Shown one piece after another: positions 1-6,938 of a stretch of DNA of 10,160 bases. The position numbers and the translations under genes were made by a program. The DNA is from an uncultured Bacillota bacterium (GTDB taxonomy: Bacteria; Bacillota; Clostridia; Tissierellales; Tissierellaceae). How positions within the stretch are numbered: position 1 is the first letter of the stretch; each line of letters begins with the position of its first letter. Below the pieces are notes generated by a model. The model was not told the origin of the DNA. It was given only the letters and a program-made list of their open reading frames with translations, and ran no database searches. Location of the stretch: contig CALGAG010000096.1 of assembly GCA_937951995.1 (NCBI GenBank), positions 1 through 10,160 on the forward strand, written 5' to 3'.

Positions 1-8
1 GGAAGAAT

Positions 9-260
9 ATGAACCTGATACTATATGCTGTTTATGCTATCATATTATATTTGATATTTATGACAGATGACAAAGCAGATGAAATAATTGAACTAGAGGA
101 GACGTGCAAGAACTGTGGAACTGCAATAAATCATGATGTTGAATTCTGTCCCCACTGCCATGAAGGTGTTAAAAGAGCATGCAATTGTTGTGGGAGGTTG
201 ATTGATCTAGATTGGAGATATTGTCCCTTTTGCAATGATAGCTTCGAAAAAATCATATAG
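9..260 (+). CDS. Membrane-anchored double zinc ribbon protein
   Basis: An 83-residue protein of unknown role. Residues 2-18 are a single hydrophobic segment, probably a membrane anchor, followed by an acidic linker (20-31). The rest is two CxxC pairs twice over: C33/C36 with C47/C50, and C58/C61 with C72/C75, each pair set followed by aromatic and glycine residues typical of zinc ribbons. This double zinc ribbon pattern is known to bind two structural Zn ions and often mediates protein contacts. The start ATG has GGAAG only three bases upstream, and the window edge cuts anything further, so a start slightly upstream cannot be excluded. The next gene begins 22 bases after its stop, so the two are probably cotranscribed. 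No specific function can be assigned. Confidence 0.75.
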   Translation: MNLILYAVYAIILYLIFMTDDKADEIIELEETCKNCGTAINHDVEFCPHCHEGVKRACNCCGRLIDLDWRYCPFCNDSFEKII

Positions 261-282
261 ATAACATGGGAGGCTTGTATAC

Positions 283-1272
283 GTGAAATATAGAATAATT
301 CTGATAATAGTAGTGATTATTGCCATGAGTTTAGTATATTCAAACACAATAGGAGAAAGTAAATATTTAGCCTATGTGCCTAATGCAGGAGATGGATCCA
401 TATCTGTTATTGATGTTTCCAGTAGTGAATTGGTGAATGAAATTAAGATTGGGGATTATGTATCCCATGGAATTGCTGTTTCCAAAGATGGTCAAAAAAT
501 TTATACAGGAAACCTAGAAGATGGGATGATATTCATTGTAGATGTAAAAAGTGGAAAGACCTTGGACACTATTGATACTGGAAGAAATCTACATGGTATA
601 GACATAACTCCAGATGGAAAATATCTGTTTGCTACAAGTGGTGATTTAAAGGAAGGTGAACAATTCAACTATATTAGTATCATTGATACAAAGGAAGGTA
701 GGATTATAAAAACCATAGAGTCAGATGGGAAGAGTCCATCTCATATAGATTTTACCAAGGATAGTAAATTTGCATATATCAATAATGTGATGTCATCGAA
801 TATATCAGTGGTCGATGTGGAAGGTTTAGAAATTGTATCGACAATCAAAGTTGGGAAAATGCCCAATGAATCAGAACTTTCACCTGATGATAAGTACCTG
901 TATGTAGCTAATGTAGAAGATGGTACAGTATCAGTCGTGGACCTTGAAAAAGGTTTTGAGGTAGATACAATCCAAGCAGGTCAGGGGACTCACGGAGTTG
1001 CTGTATCAAACGATGGTAAAGTTATATTGACCACAAACAGATTTTCAAATGATGTTAGTGTAATTGACATGGATAAGAAGAAAATAGTACGTACAATCGA
1101 GACCAGTGGACAAGCAAATCATATAACAATATTGCCCAATAGCAATATTGCATATGTATCCAATCTTGAATCTGAAGATATATCAGTTATAGATCTAGAA
1201 AGCTACGAAGTTGTGAATACGATTAAAATAGGCAAGGAGCCCCATGAAATTGAATTTGTAAAAACAAACTAG
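283..1272 (+). CDS. Secreted or anchored seven-bladed YVTN-type beta-propeller
   Basis: A 329-residue protein with an N-terminal signal peptide or anchor (hydrophobic 5-19) and then seven repeats of about 42 residues starting near 27, 72, 114, 163, 205, 247 and 289. Each repeat has the pattern Y-V-x-N, then S-V-I-D, then an I-x-x-G turn, typical of YVTN/YncE-like propellers; seven repeats make one closed propeller. The start is GTG with GGGAGG nine bases upstream. The protein has no cysteine and only six histidines (H62, H104, H154, H237, H280, H321), all at the same place in a repeat; repeat four has N195 there. Family members are surface or periplasmic binding proteins without one common function. 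It lies between the zinc ribbon gene and an RseC-like gene, probably in one operon. An enzymatic or metal-binding role is possible but unproven. Confidence 0.85.
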   Translation: MKYRIILIIVVIIAMSLVYSNTIGESKYLAYVPNAGDGSISVIDVSSSELVNEIKIGDYVSHGIAVSKDGQKIYTGNLEDGMIFIVDVKSGKTLDTIDTGRNLHGIDITPDGKYLFATSGDLKEGEQFNYISIIDTKEGRIIKTIESDGKSPSHIDFTKDSKFAYINNVMSSNISVVDVEGLEIVSTIKVGKMPNESELSPDDKYLYVANVEDGTVSVVDLEKGFEVDTIQAGQGTHGVAVSNDGKVILTTNRFSNDVSVIDMDKKKIVRTIETSGQANHITILPNSNIAYVSNLESEDISVIDLESYEVVNTIKIGKEPHEIEFVKTN

Positions 1273-1320
1273 ATTTCTTGTTAAATCAAGGTAGGCATAA
1301 CAGGGGCCAAGGAGGTTAAT

Positions 1321-1749
1321 ATGGATAAGATAGGATTTGTAAAATCAGTTGATGAAAATTCAGCGGTTATAGAAATTGTCAGAAAGGGAGCCTGTGGTGA
1401 CAAATGTTCTTCCTGTAAGGGAGGATGTGAAACATCATCAATGGAAGTAAGAGTAAGGAATGAGTTAAATGTATCAGTTGGACAGCTGGTAAAATTACAC
1501 TCAGACACAAAGAAACTGATAAAAATTGTGATGTTGGTTTATGTTATGCCACTGGTGGCAATGATACTGGGAATGTCGTTTGGTCTAAATGGTGCAGAAT
1601 ACTTTGGATATAATGGTACGAAGGAACTTATTGCTGCGGGAGCTAGTGTTCTTTCCCTTGGGCTATCTTACCTGGTCTTAGGTTTTGCAGATAAAAAAAT
1701 CCAGAAAAGCAAAGAAATGGAGTTAAGAATATCTGAAATTATTCGTTAG
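1321..1749 (+). CDS. RseC/MucC-like membrane protein
   Basis: A 142-residue protein with the layout of the RseC/MucC family: a short N-terminal soluble domain (G5-F6-V7 start, 'V-D-E-N-S-A-V-I-E' strand), a cysteine motif C25-x3-C29-x2-C32-x3-C36, then two membrane helices (about 66-88 and 103-122) and a charged cytoplasmic tail. In known members the cysteines are thought to hold an Fe-S cluster; relatives assist the SoxR-reducing (Rsx) or Rnf electron-transfer complexes or modulate sigma-E. Neither an rnf nor a rpoE gene is in this window, so the partner here is unknown. AAGGAGG lies five bases before the ATG, and the gap to the propeller gene is 48 bases, so cotranscription is likely. It is the last gene before the copper promoter region. 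Confidence 0.8.
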   Translation: MDKIGFVKSVDENSAVIEIVRKGACGDKCSSCKGGCETSSMEVRVRNELNVSVGQLVKLHSDTKKLIKIVMLVYVMPLVAMILGMSFGLNGAEYFGYNGTKELIAAGASVLSLGLSYLVLGFADKKIQKSKEMELRISEIIR

Positions 1750-1856
1750 AGAGGCAATTATTTAAGGGAGGGAATATATACATTTCTTAATTTGAGCTTC
1801 TTGATTATTCCATCATGGGAAAGAATAAATTGAAATTGTGTGAAACAGTCATATTT

Positions 1857-1884
1857 TCGTCATAATTGAAGGGTAAAATATAAA
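1857..1884 (+). promoter_or_regulatory. Candidate sigma-A promoter of the copper operon
   Basis: TCGTCA at 1857-1862 and TATAAA at 1879-1884 are separated by 16 bases and would start transcription near 1891, right at the GC-rich operator. The -10 matches consensus at five of six positions and the -35 at four. An alternative, TTGAAA (1830) with TATTTT (1852), is also possible. The 208-base gap 1750-1957 holds no supported gene apart from these sites. Confidence 0.45.
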
Positions 1885-1891
1885 CAAGAGA

Positions 1892-1913
1892 CACCCCCAC
1901 CCGGGGGCGGATG
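1892..1913 (+). promoter_or_regulatory. Putative CsoR operator (site A)
   Basis: CACCCCCACCC followed by GGGGGCGG is a sharply GC-rich block in AT-rich DNA. It forms an imperfect palindrome centred between 1902 and 1903 (8 of 11 pairs), and also reads as CCCCC-N4-GGGGG. Known CsoR operators are C-tract/G-tract palindromes of this kind. The block sits just downstream of a candidate -10 and ahead of the small membrane protein and csoR, where an autorepressor should bind. Binding by CsoR is inferred. Confidence 0.65.
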
Positions 1914-1957
1914 GGAAGAAAAATTATCTAAAGATCGTTCTGAGGAGGTGAATCGAA

Positions 1958-2131
1958 ATGGGATGCTGTGGAGGCGGTCACAATCATAATAATCAAAGAG
2001 TTAAGGATTGGAGCAGCGAAGGAGATGCTAGTCAAAATACTGACCAGTATAACGAAAGCATAACTCCTTTGTTGGTTATATTTGGAGTACTCATAGTTGG
2101 GTTTATTGTATATAGGGTTTTGTTCATGTAG
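1958..2131 (+). CDS. 57-residue cysteine/histidine-tipped membrane protein
   Basis: A small protein of 57 residues. It begins MGCCGGGHNHNNQ, so C3, C4, H8 and H10 form a compact potential metal-binding tip. A polar linker follows (14-36), then one membrane helix (about 38-52, rich in V, I, L, F and G) and the C-terminal end Y-R-V-L-F-M. The start is supported by GAGGAGGTG at 1942-1950, seven bases before the ATG. It is the first gene after the GC-rich operator and lies about 110 bases upstream of csoR, so it is probably copper-regulated. I recognise no named family. The sequence suggests a membrane-tethered Cu(I)-binding or accessory protein for the exporter; that role is inferred only from the residues and the position. 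Confidence 0.7.
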   Translation: MGCCGGGHNHNNQRVKDWSSEGDASQNTDQYNESITPLLVIFGVLIVGFIVYRVLFM

Positions 2132-2167
2132 GTTGGTAATAGGTAGGTTCAATGGAGGTTGTGAAGC

Positions 2168-2196
2168 TTGGCAGAATGTGATCATAAGATTATACA
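2168..2196 (+). promoter_or_regulatory. Candidate second promoter upstream of csoR
   Basis: TTGGCA (2168-2173) is followed after 17 bases by TATACA (2191-2196). The -35 has five of six consensus bases and the spacing is ideal. Transcription would start near 2203, within the second GC-rich site, giving a csoR-copA-copZ message without the small membrane protein. The same stretch could instead encode a 23-residue peptide starting at the TTG. Confidence 0.4.
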
Positions 2197-2200
2197 AGTG

Positions 2201-2220
2201 CACCCCTACCCACAAGGGAA
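2201..2220 (+). promoter_or_regulatory. Putative second CsoR operator (site B)
   Basis: CACCCCTACCC at 2201-2211 matches site A (CACCCCCACCC at 1892-1902) at 10 of 11 bases and continues as TACCC-ACAA-GGGAA (2207-2220), a TACCC-N4-GGG(T/A)A type palindrome. Its centre is about 17 bases past the candidate -10, the same spacing as at site A. CsoR binding is inferred. Confidence 0.45.
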
Positions 2221-2239
2221 GGAGAAAGGAGGGACCTAG

Positions 2240-2506
2240 ATGAATGATGAACAATACAGAGCCCTACAATCCCTAAAAACTGCAAAAGGCCAGGTGGAAG
2301 CAACTATTAGGATGATTGAGGAAGGTAGATACTGTGTCGATGTATCAAATCAAATATTAGCAACTCAATCGCTTTTAAAGAAAGCAGATCTATTAATTAT
2401 TAAGCAGCATATGAATCATTGCGTAACAGAAGCATTTAACAAAGAAAATGGAGATGAAAGAATAGATGAAATAATTACTTTGTTATCAAAAGTGATTGGG
2501 AAATAG
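2240..2506 (+). CDS. csoR: Copper-sensing transcriptional repressor CsoR
   Basis: An 88-residue all-helical DUF156 (CsoR/RcnR/FrmR) family repressor of normal length. The family core is clear: K-G-Q-V at 16-19, I-R-M-I-E-E-G-R-Y-C at 23-32 and H-M-N-H-C at 57-61. C32, H57 and C61 are the Cys-His-Cys triad that marks Cu(I)-sensing CsoR proteins rather than nickel (RcnR) or formaldehyde (FrmR) sensors. Apo-CsoR tetramers bind a C/G-tract operator; Cu(I) binding releases them. AAAGGAGG lies seven bases before the ATG. Two C/G-rich sites upstream fit autoregulation. The gene is 29 bases ahead of copA and evidently part of one operon. Confidence 0.93.
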   Translation: MNDEQYRALQSLKTAKGQVEATIRMIEEGRYCVDVSNQILATQSLLKKADLLIIKQHMNHCVTEAFNKENGDERIDEIITLLSKVIGK

Positions 2507-2535
2507 TTATTGTAGATCAAGAGGAGGAGATTTTT

Positions 2536-4986
2536 ATGGTCACTAAGTCATTACGTATAGAAGGAATGACTTGTGCATCATGCGCAAGTACCATTGAAAA
2601 AGCTACAAGCAAAATCAATGGTGTGCACGAATCAAGTGTAAACCTGGCAACTGAAAAGTTAAGTGTAAGTTATGACGAAAACATGGTTGAAATTGAGGAT
2701 ATACAAAATGCCGTAGAAGATGCAGGTTACAGAGCAAAGTCAGATACAGTAAACAAGGTGTTGAACATAGAAGGGATGACATGCTCATCATGTGCTCAGA
2801 ACATTGAGAAAGCTGTTAAAAAGCTTGAAGGTGTAGTTATGGCAAATGTTAATATTGCAACTGAGAAGTTAAACATTAGTTATGAGCCCCAGTCGGTGCG
2901 TGTATCAGAAGTAAAGAAGGCAATTGAAAAAGCTGGGTACAAGGCCATAGAGGAAAAAGATACTACTGAAGATGTTGATAAATTGAGAAAAGAAAAAGAA
3001 ATCAGGACATTATGGAGAAAGTTCATAGTCTCAGCCATATTCGCAATCCCATTGGTTTATTTTACAATGGGTCACATGCTGGGATTTCCATTACCTGCAG
3101 CAATAGATCCAATGATGAATCCTCTAAACTTCGGCTTGATTCAAATTGTCCTAGTGATACCTTCTGTAATCGCGGGTTATAAGTTCTATACTGTTGGATT
3201 TAAAGCTTTAATCAGAAAGAGTCCCAACATGGATTCTCTGATAGCTATAGGAACCTCAGCAGCAGTGATATATGGGGTATTTGCTGTAGTACAGATATCT
3301 CGAGGCTATACGGAGTATGCCGATGATTTATACTTTGAAGCCGCTGCTGTAATAATAACACTTATACTCCTGGGGAAATATCTTGAATCAGTTACAAAGG
3401 GGAAAACATCTGAAGCTATAAAGAAGCTAATGGGACTTGCCCCTAAGACAGCAACAATAATTCAAGATGGCAAAGAGATGGAAATATCCATAGAAGAAGT
3501 GGAAGTAGGAGATATTATAATTGTTAAGCCTGGAGAAAAGATGCCTGTAGATGGTAAAGTGGTTGAAGGCATCACATCAGTGGATGAATCCATGCTTACT
3601 GGTGAAAGTATTCCAGTTGAAAAGAATATTGGAGATGACATCATAGGTGCCAGCATAAACAAGAATGGAACAATAAAGTACAAGGCAACAAAGGTTGGAA
3701 AGGATACCGCTTTAGCACAAATAATAAAGCTCGTAGAGGATGCACAAGGCTCTAAAGCACCAATAGCAAAGATGGCTGATATAATTTCTGGATATTTCGT
3801 TCCAGTGGTTATAGTACTAGCGACTGTTTCAGCTCTGGCCTGGTATTTCATAGGAGGACAAACCACAGTGTTTGCATTGACGATATTTATATCAGTACTT
3901 GTAATCGCATGTCCTTGTGCACTAGGTCTGGCAACACCAACAGCTATAATGGTGGGTACAGGTAAAGGGGCTGAGAATGGTGTTTTAATAAAAAGTGGTG
4001 CTGCATTGGAAACTACTCACAAAATAAGAACAATAATATTTGATAAAACAGGTACCATTACGGAAGGAAAACCAAAGGTTACTGACATAGTTGTGGCAAA
4101 TGATGTGAAGCAAGAAGATCTGCTACAATTGACAGCATCAGCAGAGAAGGGATCCGAGCATCCCCTGGGTGAAGCCATAGTAAAGGATGCAGAAGAAAAA
4201 GGATTGGAATTTAAGAAGGTGGAGAAGTTTAATGCCATACCAGGACATGGAATTGAAGTCATCATAGATGGGAAGGCTGTTCTCGCTGGAAATAGAAAGC
4301 TTATGGTAGAAAGAAGGATAGACATAGACAAACTGGAGGCAGCATCTGACAAATTGGCAGAAGAAGGAAAAACGCCTATGTATATTGCCATAGATAATTC
4401 AATTGCAGGAATAATAGCTGTAGCTGACACCGTGAAAGAGAACAGCAAAAGAGCTATTGAAAAGCTTCATGAAATGGATATAAAAGTAGCAATGATTACT
4501 GGAGACAACAAGAGAACTGCCGCAGCAATTGCAAAGCAAGTGGGAATTGACATTGTATTGGCTGAAGTGCTTCCTGAAGATAAGGCAAGTGAGGTTAAGA
4601 AACTTCAAGCTGAAGGCAAGAACGTTGCTATGGTTGGAGATGGGATAAATGATGCTCCTGCTCTTGCACAGGCGGATATTGGAATTGCAATTGGATCTGG
4701 AACGGACGTTGCCATGGAATCAGCGGATATCGTTTTAATGAGAAGTGACTTAATGGATGTACCAACAGCTATACAATTGAGTAAAAGCACCATAAGAAAC
4801 ATCAAGGAAAATCTGTTTTGGGCATTCGCATATAACACTGCGGGTATTCCAGTAGCCATGGGAGTATTATATCTCTTTGGCGGACCATTGTTAAGTCCGA
4901 TATTTGCGGCAGCAGCCATGAGTCTGAGCTCAGTGTCAGTATTATTGAATGCTTTAAGGCTAAAGAGATTTAGACCAGTAAGATAG
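2536..4986 (+). CDS. copA: Cu(I)-exporting P1B-1-type ATPase CopA
   Basis: An 816-residue membrane ATPase that pumps Cu(I) out of the cytosol. Two N-terminal heavy-metal-associated domains carry G-M-T-C-A-S-C (C13/C16) and G-M-T-C-S-S-C (C83/C86). Eight membrane helices follow the P1B plan: four between about 162 and 283, two at about 417-437 and 445-467, and two at about 757-782 and 784-805. Catalytic motifs are intact: TGES (355-358), CPC (459-461), phosphorylated D503 in DKTGT, HP (542-543), TGDN (655-658) and GDGINDAP (701-708). Y766-N767 and M795-S-L-S-S complete the Cu(I) transport signature of subgroup 1B-1, which separates it from Zn/Cd pumps. GAGGAGG lies eight bases before the ATG. 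The gene sits between csoR and copZ, the classical arrangement. Confidence 0.97.
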   Translation: MVTKSLRIEGMTCASCASTIEKATSKINGVHESSVNLATEKLSVSYDENMVEIEDIQNAVEDAGYRAKSDTVNKVLNIEGMTCSSCAQNIEKAVKKLEGVVMANVNIATEKLNISYEPQSVRVSEVKKAIEKAGYKAIEEKDTTEDVDKLRKEKEIRTLWRKFIVSAIFAIPLVYFTMGHMLGFPLPAAIDPMMNPLNFGLIQIVLVIPSVIAGYKFYTVGFKALIRKSPNMDSLIAIGTSAAVIYGVFAVVQISRGYTEYADDLYFEAAAVIITLILLGKYLESVTKGKTSEAIKKLMGLAPKTATIIQDGKEMEISIEEVEVGDIIIVKPGEKMPVDGKVVEGITSVDESMLTGESIPVEKNIGDDIIGASINKNGTIKYKATKVGKDTALAQIIKLVEDAQGSKAPIAKMADIISGYFVPVVIVLATVSALAWYFIGGQTTVFALTIFISVLVIACPCALGLATPTAIMVGTGKGAENGVLIKSGAALETTHKIRTIIFDKTGTITEGKPKVTDIVVANDVKQEDLLQLTASAEKGSEHPLGEAIVKDAEEKGLEFKKVEKFNAIPGHGIEVIIDGKAVLAGNRKLMVERRIDIDKLEAASDKLAEEGKTPMYIAIDNSIAGIIAVADTVKENSKRAIEKLHEMDIKVAMITGDNKRTAAAIAKQVGIDIVLAEVLPEDKASEVKKLQAEGKNVAMVGDGINDAPALAQADIGIAIGSGTDVAMESADIVLMRSDLMDVPTAIQLSKSTIRNIKENLFWAFAYNTAGIPVAMGVLYLFGGPLLSPIFAAAAMSLSSVSVLLNALRLKRFRPVR

Positions 4987-4989
4987 TAT

Positions 4990-5003
4990 TGTCTTTATAG
5001 ACA
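4990..5003 (+). other. Small stem-loop between copA and copZ
   Basis: TGTCT-TTAT-AGACA gives a five-base-pair stem with a four-base loop in the 51-base gap between copA and copZ. It has no U-tract, so it is not a convincing terminator. It could affect message processing or stability, but the stem is short and may be chance. Confidence 0.25.
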
Positions 5004-5037
5004 GAGTTCACTATTTATTTTGAAAGGGGAAAAACAT

Positions 5038-5253
5038 ATGGAAAAGAAAGTGATGATTGAAGGAATGAGTTGCCAGAATTGTGCACATCATGTAGATGTG
5101 GCTCTAAGAGATTTAGAAGGAGTTTCAAATGTCAATGTACTTCTTGAAGATAAGTATGCTTTAATTGAAGTTGAAAGCAGCGTCAAGGATGAAGACATCA
5201 GAGCAGCAATAAGTGATGTTGGATATGAGGTAACTGGGGTAGAAGTAAAATAG
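5038..5253 (+). CDS. copZ: Copper chaperone CopZ
   Basis: A 71-residue single heavy-metal-associated domain with the usual length of CopZ/Atx1 chaperones. G-M-S-C-Q-N-C places the Cu(I) ligands at C12 and C15, followed by A-H-H-V; the fold signature ends with D-V-G-Y-E-V near 60-65. CopZ buffers Cu(I) in the cytosol and hands it to CopA and to CsoR. The ATG at 5038 is chosen because AAAGGGGA lies seven bases upstream; an in-frame TTG at 5020 would place that site inside the gene. The gene is the last of the operon, with a terminator about 20 bases downstream. Confidence 0.93.
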   Translation: MEKKVMIEGMSCQNCAHHVDVALRDLEGVSNVNVLLEDKYALIEVESSVKDEDIRAAISDVGYEVTGVEVK

Positions 5254-5274
5254 AAAATGAGGAAAAGCATATAG

Positions 5275-5310
5275 CTACAGAAATTCAGTTGAGTTTCTGT
5301 AGTTGCTTTT
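5275..5310 (+). terminator. Stem-loop terminator of the copper operon
   Basis: CTACAGAAA (5275-5283) pairs perfectly with TTTCTGTAG (5294-5302), and the stem can extend inward through TCA/TGA-like pairs. A short T-rich run (GCTTTT at 5305-5310) follows, and AAAAGC at 5263-5268 could pair with it, so it may work in both directions. It lies just after copZ and before the kinase promoter. Confidence 0.75.
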
Positions 5311-5471
5311 GTGAGTAGTTGGTTTGCCCGGAAGATTTTGATGTCTCAGGCTTAATTTTAATGATTTATCTAATACAGTCGAGTTCCGTAAACATTGATT
5401 TGCGTTCGATTGATTCAGTTTCAGTTATGATTAGTCCTTCAAATGATATATAATGTGATAAAGGGTAAGAC

Positions 5472-5480
5472 TGATATAAT
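5472..5480 (+). promoter_or_regulatory. Candidate extended -10 promoter of the two-component operon
   Basis: TGATATAAT is a perfect extended -10 element (TGnTATAAT) and would start transcription near 5487, about 23 bases before the kinase ATG. A second TATAAT lies at 5449-5454. Neither has a good -35. The 5311-5471 stretch otherwise shows no gene, no clear hairpin and no copper-type operator. Confidence 0.4.
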
Positions 5481-5509
5481 AATGTACTACTTTGGAGTTG
5501 ATCAAGCCT

Positions 5510-6901
5510 ATGTTAAGAGATTCATTGAACAATAAAAATACTTGGATTATTGGAGTATTATTAGTGATAATTACTTTATTGCATTATTCCAACCTCACAG
5601 CGGTAAGAGAGCTTCATAATTTTTATAGGATGTTATATTATATCCCAATAATCCTGGCATCATTTAAATATAGACTAAAGGGAGGACTTATAACCTCTAT
5701 AATTGTGTCCTTGTTATATGCTCCCCATATTTTTTTATTTAACACTGAACTAAGCATTATACTGATAAATCAATACCTGGAAATAATGCTATTTTTAAGT
5801 ATTGGATTTATTACAGGCTGGCTAGTAGAGGGTGATTACAGGAAACAGAAGCTTTTAGAGAACAATATTGTCGAGATAACAAAACTTCAAAACTATACAA
5901 GAAACATTGTAGATAGTATTGATAGTGGTGTTTTGGCAGTTGATACAAACTTAGTGATTACAGCACTAAACAGAGAAGGTGAAAAGATCCTTGGGGTACA
6001 AGATGCAATAGGAGTAAATGCTTCAAGTGTATTTGATTATAGTATTGTGGATATATTGAACCAGACAAAACTACAGAAATTCAAATATACAGATATTAAA
6101 ACTGTTATCAAGGTTGACGATGAGGAGAAATACCTTAAGTTAACCGTCTCACCTCTTCTAAACATACTCAATAAAATCCAGGGACTTGTAATCGTAATTG
6201 AAGACTATTCCAATGAAAAGTATCTTGAAGCACAAACTGCCAGAGCTGATAGATTATCAGCAGTTGGCGAGTTGGCTTCCGGTATAGCCCATGAAATACG
6301 AAATCCCATGGGTATAATAAAAACAATCAGTCAAACACTTCAAAAGGAAGAGGATCAGGAAAGCATGGTGGAAGGTCTAGGTATTATTGTTAAGGAAGTG
6401 GATAGGGCTAATAAGGTAATCCAAACACTTCTGAATTTTGCACGACCAGATGTGAATATAGTTGAGAAAGTTAATACTGGAGCATTAATTGATGAGGTAT
6501 TAATCATAATAAATAAATATGCCATAAATAAGAAAATAGAAATATTTTGTGACATTGGAAGAGAAATTGTCATTATGGGTGATAGGGAGAAGCTGAAGCA
6601 AGTATTTATTAATATATTATTAAACAGCATACAGTCCATGGAAAACGGTGGTAAAATCTGGATAAGCACTGAGGTTGGCGACTTAGGTGTAAGCATTAGC
6701 TTTAGAGACAATGGGACTGGGATTGAAAAGGAAGATTTAAGCAAAATATTCAATCCTTTCTTTACAACCAAGGAAGATGGCACCGGGCTTGGTTTGTCAG
6801 TATCAAATAGGATTATCCAGGATCACAATGGCTACATTACAATTGATAGTGTAGTTAATGAGGGTACTATAGTAGTGATTTACTTACCATTATATGAATA
6901 G
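5510..6901 (+). CDS. Membrane-bound sensor histidine kinase (NtrB/ZraS/AtoS type)
   Basis: A 463-residue kinase. Four predicted membrane helices with very short loops (about 11-25, 41-53, 58-78 and 82-105) replace an extracellular sensor domain. A coiled linker and a PAS-like domain (about 128-232) follow, then the phosphoacceptor helix with H261 in A-H-E-I-R-N-P and the ATPase domain with N372, D-N-G-T-G at 400-404, paired F417-F418 and G-T-G-L-G-L at 424-429. H-E-I-R-N-P kinases of this class usually partner NtrC-type regulators, as encoded next. The ATG at 5510 is chosen (GGAG ends 12 bases upstream); TTG at 5492 would add six residues but overlap that site. The signal is unknown. Position after the copper operon hints at metal or envelope stress, which is inference. 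Confidence 0.9.
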   Translation: MLRDSLNNKNTWIIGVLLVIITLLHYSNLTAVRELHNFYRMLYYIPIILASFKYRLKGGLITSIIVSLLYAPHIFLFNTELSIILINQYLEIMLFLSIGFITGWLVEGDYRKQKLLENNIVEITKLQNYTRNIVDSIDSGVLAVDTNLVITALNREGEKILGVQDAIGVNASSVFDYSIVDILNQTKLQKFKYTDIKTVIKVDDEEKYLKLTVSPLLNILNKIQGLVIVIEDYSNEKYLEAQTARADRLSAVGELASGIAHEIRNPMGIIKTISQTLQKEEDQESMVEGLGIIVKEVDRANKVIQTLLNFARPDVNIVEKVNTGALIDEVLIIINKYAINKKIEIFCDIGREIVIMGDREKLKQVFINILLNSIQSMENGGKIWISTEVGDLGVSISFRDNGTGIEKEDLSKIFNPFFTTKEDGTGLGLSVSNRIIQDHNGYITIDSVVNEGTIVVIYLPLYE

Positions 6902-6938
6902 GAATTCGCAATTAGAACAGTGGAGAGAAGGTGAAAAA

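Noticed and set aside
1766..1833. Ribosome-site-like AAGGGAGGG followed by a short frame
   Set aside because: The nearest usable start (TTG at 1792) is about 19 bases away and the frame is only 13 codons.
2153..2168. GG-N10-GC spacing (TGGAGG...AAGCT) upstream of csoR as a sigma-54 promoter
   Set aside because: Only the GG and GC pairs match; the remaining consensus positions fail, and GGAGG reads better as a ribosome site.
1928..2254. 108-codon minus-strand frame across the csoR leader
   Set aside because: It is antisense to the small membrane protein and the second operator, has no recognisable domain and no visible ribosome site.
3462..4919. Several long minus-strand open frames inside copA
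   Set aside because: They are antisense to a well-conserved ATPase with every motif intact and read as compositional shadows rich in Ser, Pro and Ile.
5020..5037. TTG start giving CopZ six extra residues
   Set aside because: The purine-rich ribosome site lies inside this extension and at ideal distance from the ATG at 5038.
6894..6938. ATG start for the response regulator overlapping the kinase stop
   Set aside because: No ribosome site, and the added 15 residues precede the normal start of a receiver domain; GTG at 6939 has a good site.
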